Assembly: GCA_025449845.1 (NCBI GenBank)
Contig: JANWIP010000006.1
Span: 109,426 to 173,425 of the forward strand
Length of the DNA: 64,000 bases
Source of the DNA: Solirubrobacteraceae bacterium
Lineage (GTDB): Bacteria; Actinomycetota; Thermoleophilia; Solirubrobacterales; Solirubrobacteraceae
Reading direction: 5' to 3'
In this document: positions 63,080-64,000 of the stretch, in pieces
Layout of the letters: each line of letters opens with the position of its first letter
How positions within the stretch are numbered: position 1 is the stretch's first letter
The notes under the pieces: generated by a model
Database searches by the model: none
What the model was told of the DNA's origin: nothing
The model's input: only the letters and a program-made list of their open reading frames with translations
Translations under genes and position numbers: made by a program

Positions 63080-64000
63080 CTAGGCCGCGCTCTGCGCAGC
63101 CACCGGCTCGGCCTCTTTGACGGTCTCATGATCGGGCGGCTTGGCGCCCTCCTTGGCCCAGGCCTCGTTGAATTCCACGCGCCATTTGCCGTCCTCGGTC
63201 TGGGCTAGGTTCAGATGCGCGCGGAAGGAGCGCCCGCTGCGACCGCGGAAGCCGGTGACCGGACGGGCTGTGTAGCCGGTCTTGATCAGCTCTTTGGCGA
63301 TGCTGACCGGGAGCTGCTTGCCGGCCTTGCCCTTCCAGATCACAAAGCCGCAGCCGGGATCCTCGCGCGCCCAGCAGGAGTAGCCCTTGCGGTTCTCCAT
63401 GATCGCATGCCCACAGACAGGGCACGGTCCGAGGCTGGCGCGCGGGATGCGGATGTCCTTCAGCTTCGCGTCGAGGTCTTGCACCGTCTCACGGGCGAAG
63501 CCAGCGATGTCCTGCATGAAGCTCTCGCGCGAGTCCTTGCCCTGCTCGATCTTGCCCAGGCGGTGCTCCCAGTTGCCCGTCATTTCCGGCGAGGTCAAGG
63601 GGTGGTCGTCGAGCAGGCGCACGACGTTCAGCCCCTTCTCGGTGGCCACCAGCGCGCGACCGTCGCGCTCCACGTAGCCCACCGCGATCAGGCGCTCGAT
63701 GATCGCCGCGCGCGTGGCTGGCGTGCCGATGCCGGAGTCCTTCATCGCCTCGCGCAGCTCTTCGTCATCGACCAGCTTGCCCGCGGTCTCCATCGCGCCG
63801 AGCAGCGAGGCGTCGCTGTAGCGCCGCGGCGGCTTGGTTTCCTTGCGCGCGCTCTCGATCTCGCGCGTCTCCACGTCCTCGCCGTCGTTCAGCTTGGGCA
63901 GCTGCTGATCGGTGGCCTCATCGTCCTCGCCCTCGGACTTCGCCTCCGCCGGGGTCTCGCCGTAGACGCCGCGCCAGCCGGGCACCACCAGCAGCTTGCC
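63080..64000 (-). CDS. topB: Type IA DNA topoisomerase (TopB/topoisomerase III-like), C-terminal part; 5' end outside window
   Basis: The frame is open to the window edge; 306 C-terminal residues are seen. The conserved segment DSGIGTPATRAAIIERLIAVGYVERDGR of type IA enzymes is present. A zinc-ribbon-type unit (CPVCGHAIMENRKGYSCWAREDPGCGFVIWK) and a final ~60-residue basic/beta segment follow. It should relax or decatenate DNA. The TopA/TopB choice rests on the zinc-ribbon layout and is not firm. Confidence 0.82.
   Translation of the reverse strand, partial: GKLLVVPGWRGVYGETPAEAKSEGEDDEATDQQLPKLNDGEDVETREIESARKETKPPRRYSDASLLGAMETAGKLVDDEELREAMKDSGIGTPATRAAIIERLIAVGYVERDGRALVATEKGLNVVRLLDDHPLTSPEMTGNWEHRLGKIEQGKDSRESFMQDIAGFARETVQDLDAKLKDIRIPRASLGPCPVCGHAIMENRKGYSCWAREDPGCGFVIWKGKAGKQLPVSIAKELIKTGYTARPVTGFRGRSGRSFRAHLNLAQTEDGKWRVEFNEAWAKEGAKPPDHETVKEAEPVAAQSAA

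Overview
The window is GC-rich, densely coded DNA that looks chromosomal and most resembles an actinobacterium of the class Thermoleophilia (Solirubrobacterales-like). The case rests on family content: a CysO-type cysteine pathway, an Rrf2-regulated SUF system, a WS/DGAT acyltransferase, Ku next to an AddAB-like helicase-nuclease, a SigB/F/G sigma factor with RsbW-like ATPases, and large secreted fibronectin/NHL proteins with Lys/Arg/His-rich tails. The taxonomic call is inference. I saw no rRNA, tRNA, CRISPR array, prophage or insertion sequence.

Layout. 1-3.3 kb: the end of a hydantoinase/oxoprolinase A gene, its B partner and a beta-hydroxyacid dehydrogenase, in one overlapping operon. 3.6-6 kb: DUF1802, then on the minus strand a cysteine synthase, a JAMM protease (Mec-like) and a DUF2007 protein. 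6.1-11.6 kb: a ChoD-like GMC oxidoreductase, a 5'-truncated AAA ATPase behind an array of GTGAT/ATCAC half-sites, and a secreted glycosidase with a secreted protein of unknown function. 11.7-13.2 kb: the CysO-like sulfur carrier and its E1-like activating enzyme. 13.3-16 kb: small DNA-binding proteins, a ligand-less SCO-like protein, a small membrane protein and a cupredoxin. 15.9-20.2 kb: a large secreted protein with a frameshifted 3' end, divergent from a protein with two TetR domains. 20.3-24.6 kb: sufR-C-D-S-U. 24.6-25.5 kb: a vapBC module bracketed by a 20-bp direct repeat. 25.5-34.3 kb: two giant secreted proteins in one operon downstream of a TetR-winged-helix regulator with an unusual leader. 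34.3-37.3 kb: a second PIN/AbrB pair, then sufB and a thioredoxin-like gene. 37.3-44 kb: phosphoesterase, ispH, WS/DGAT, subtilase lipoprotein, SufT-like DUF59 protein and two unknowns. 44-51.7 kb: gltB-gltD-FMO operon. 52-64 kb: RsbW-like pair, ku, sigF-like sigma factor, addA/addB-like genes, an EAL phosphodiesterase, a YihY/BrkB membrane protein and the end of a type IA topoisomerase gene.

How the genes fit together. Two dispersed loci (cysteine synthase-Mec and MoeZ-CysO) together encode the protein-thiocarboxylate route to cysteine, and both have the same 20-bp promoter element (17/20 identical). Cysteine feeds SufS, so sulfur assimilation and Fe-S assembly dominate the first 37 kb; GltBD, IspH and probably AddB are Fe-S clients in the same window. 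The best candidate for something undescribed is the family of giant secreted proteins built on a repeated two-cysteine module. It occurs at two loci, each next to a large TetR-family regulator that carries a second DNA-binding domain.
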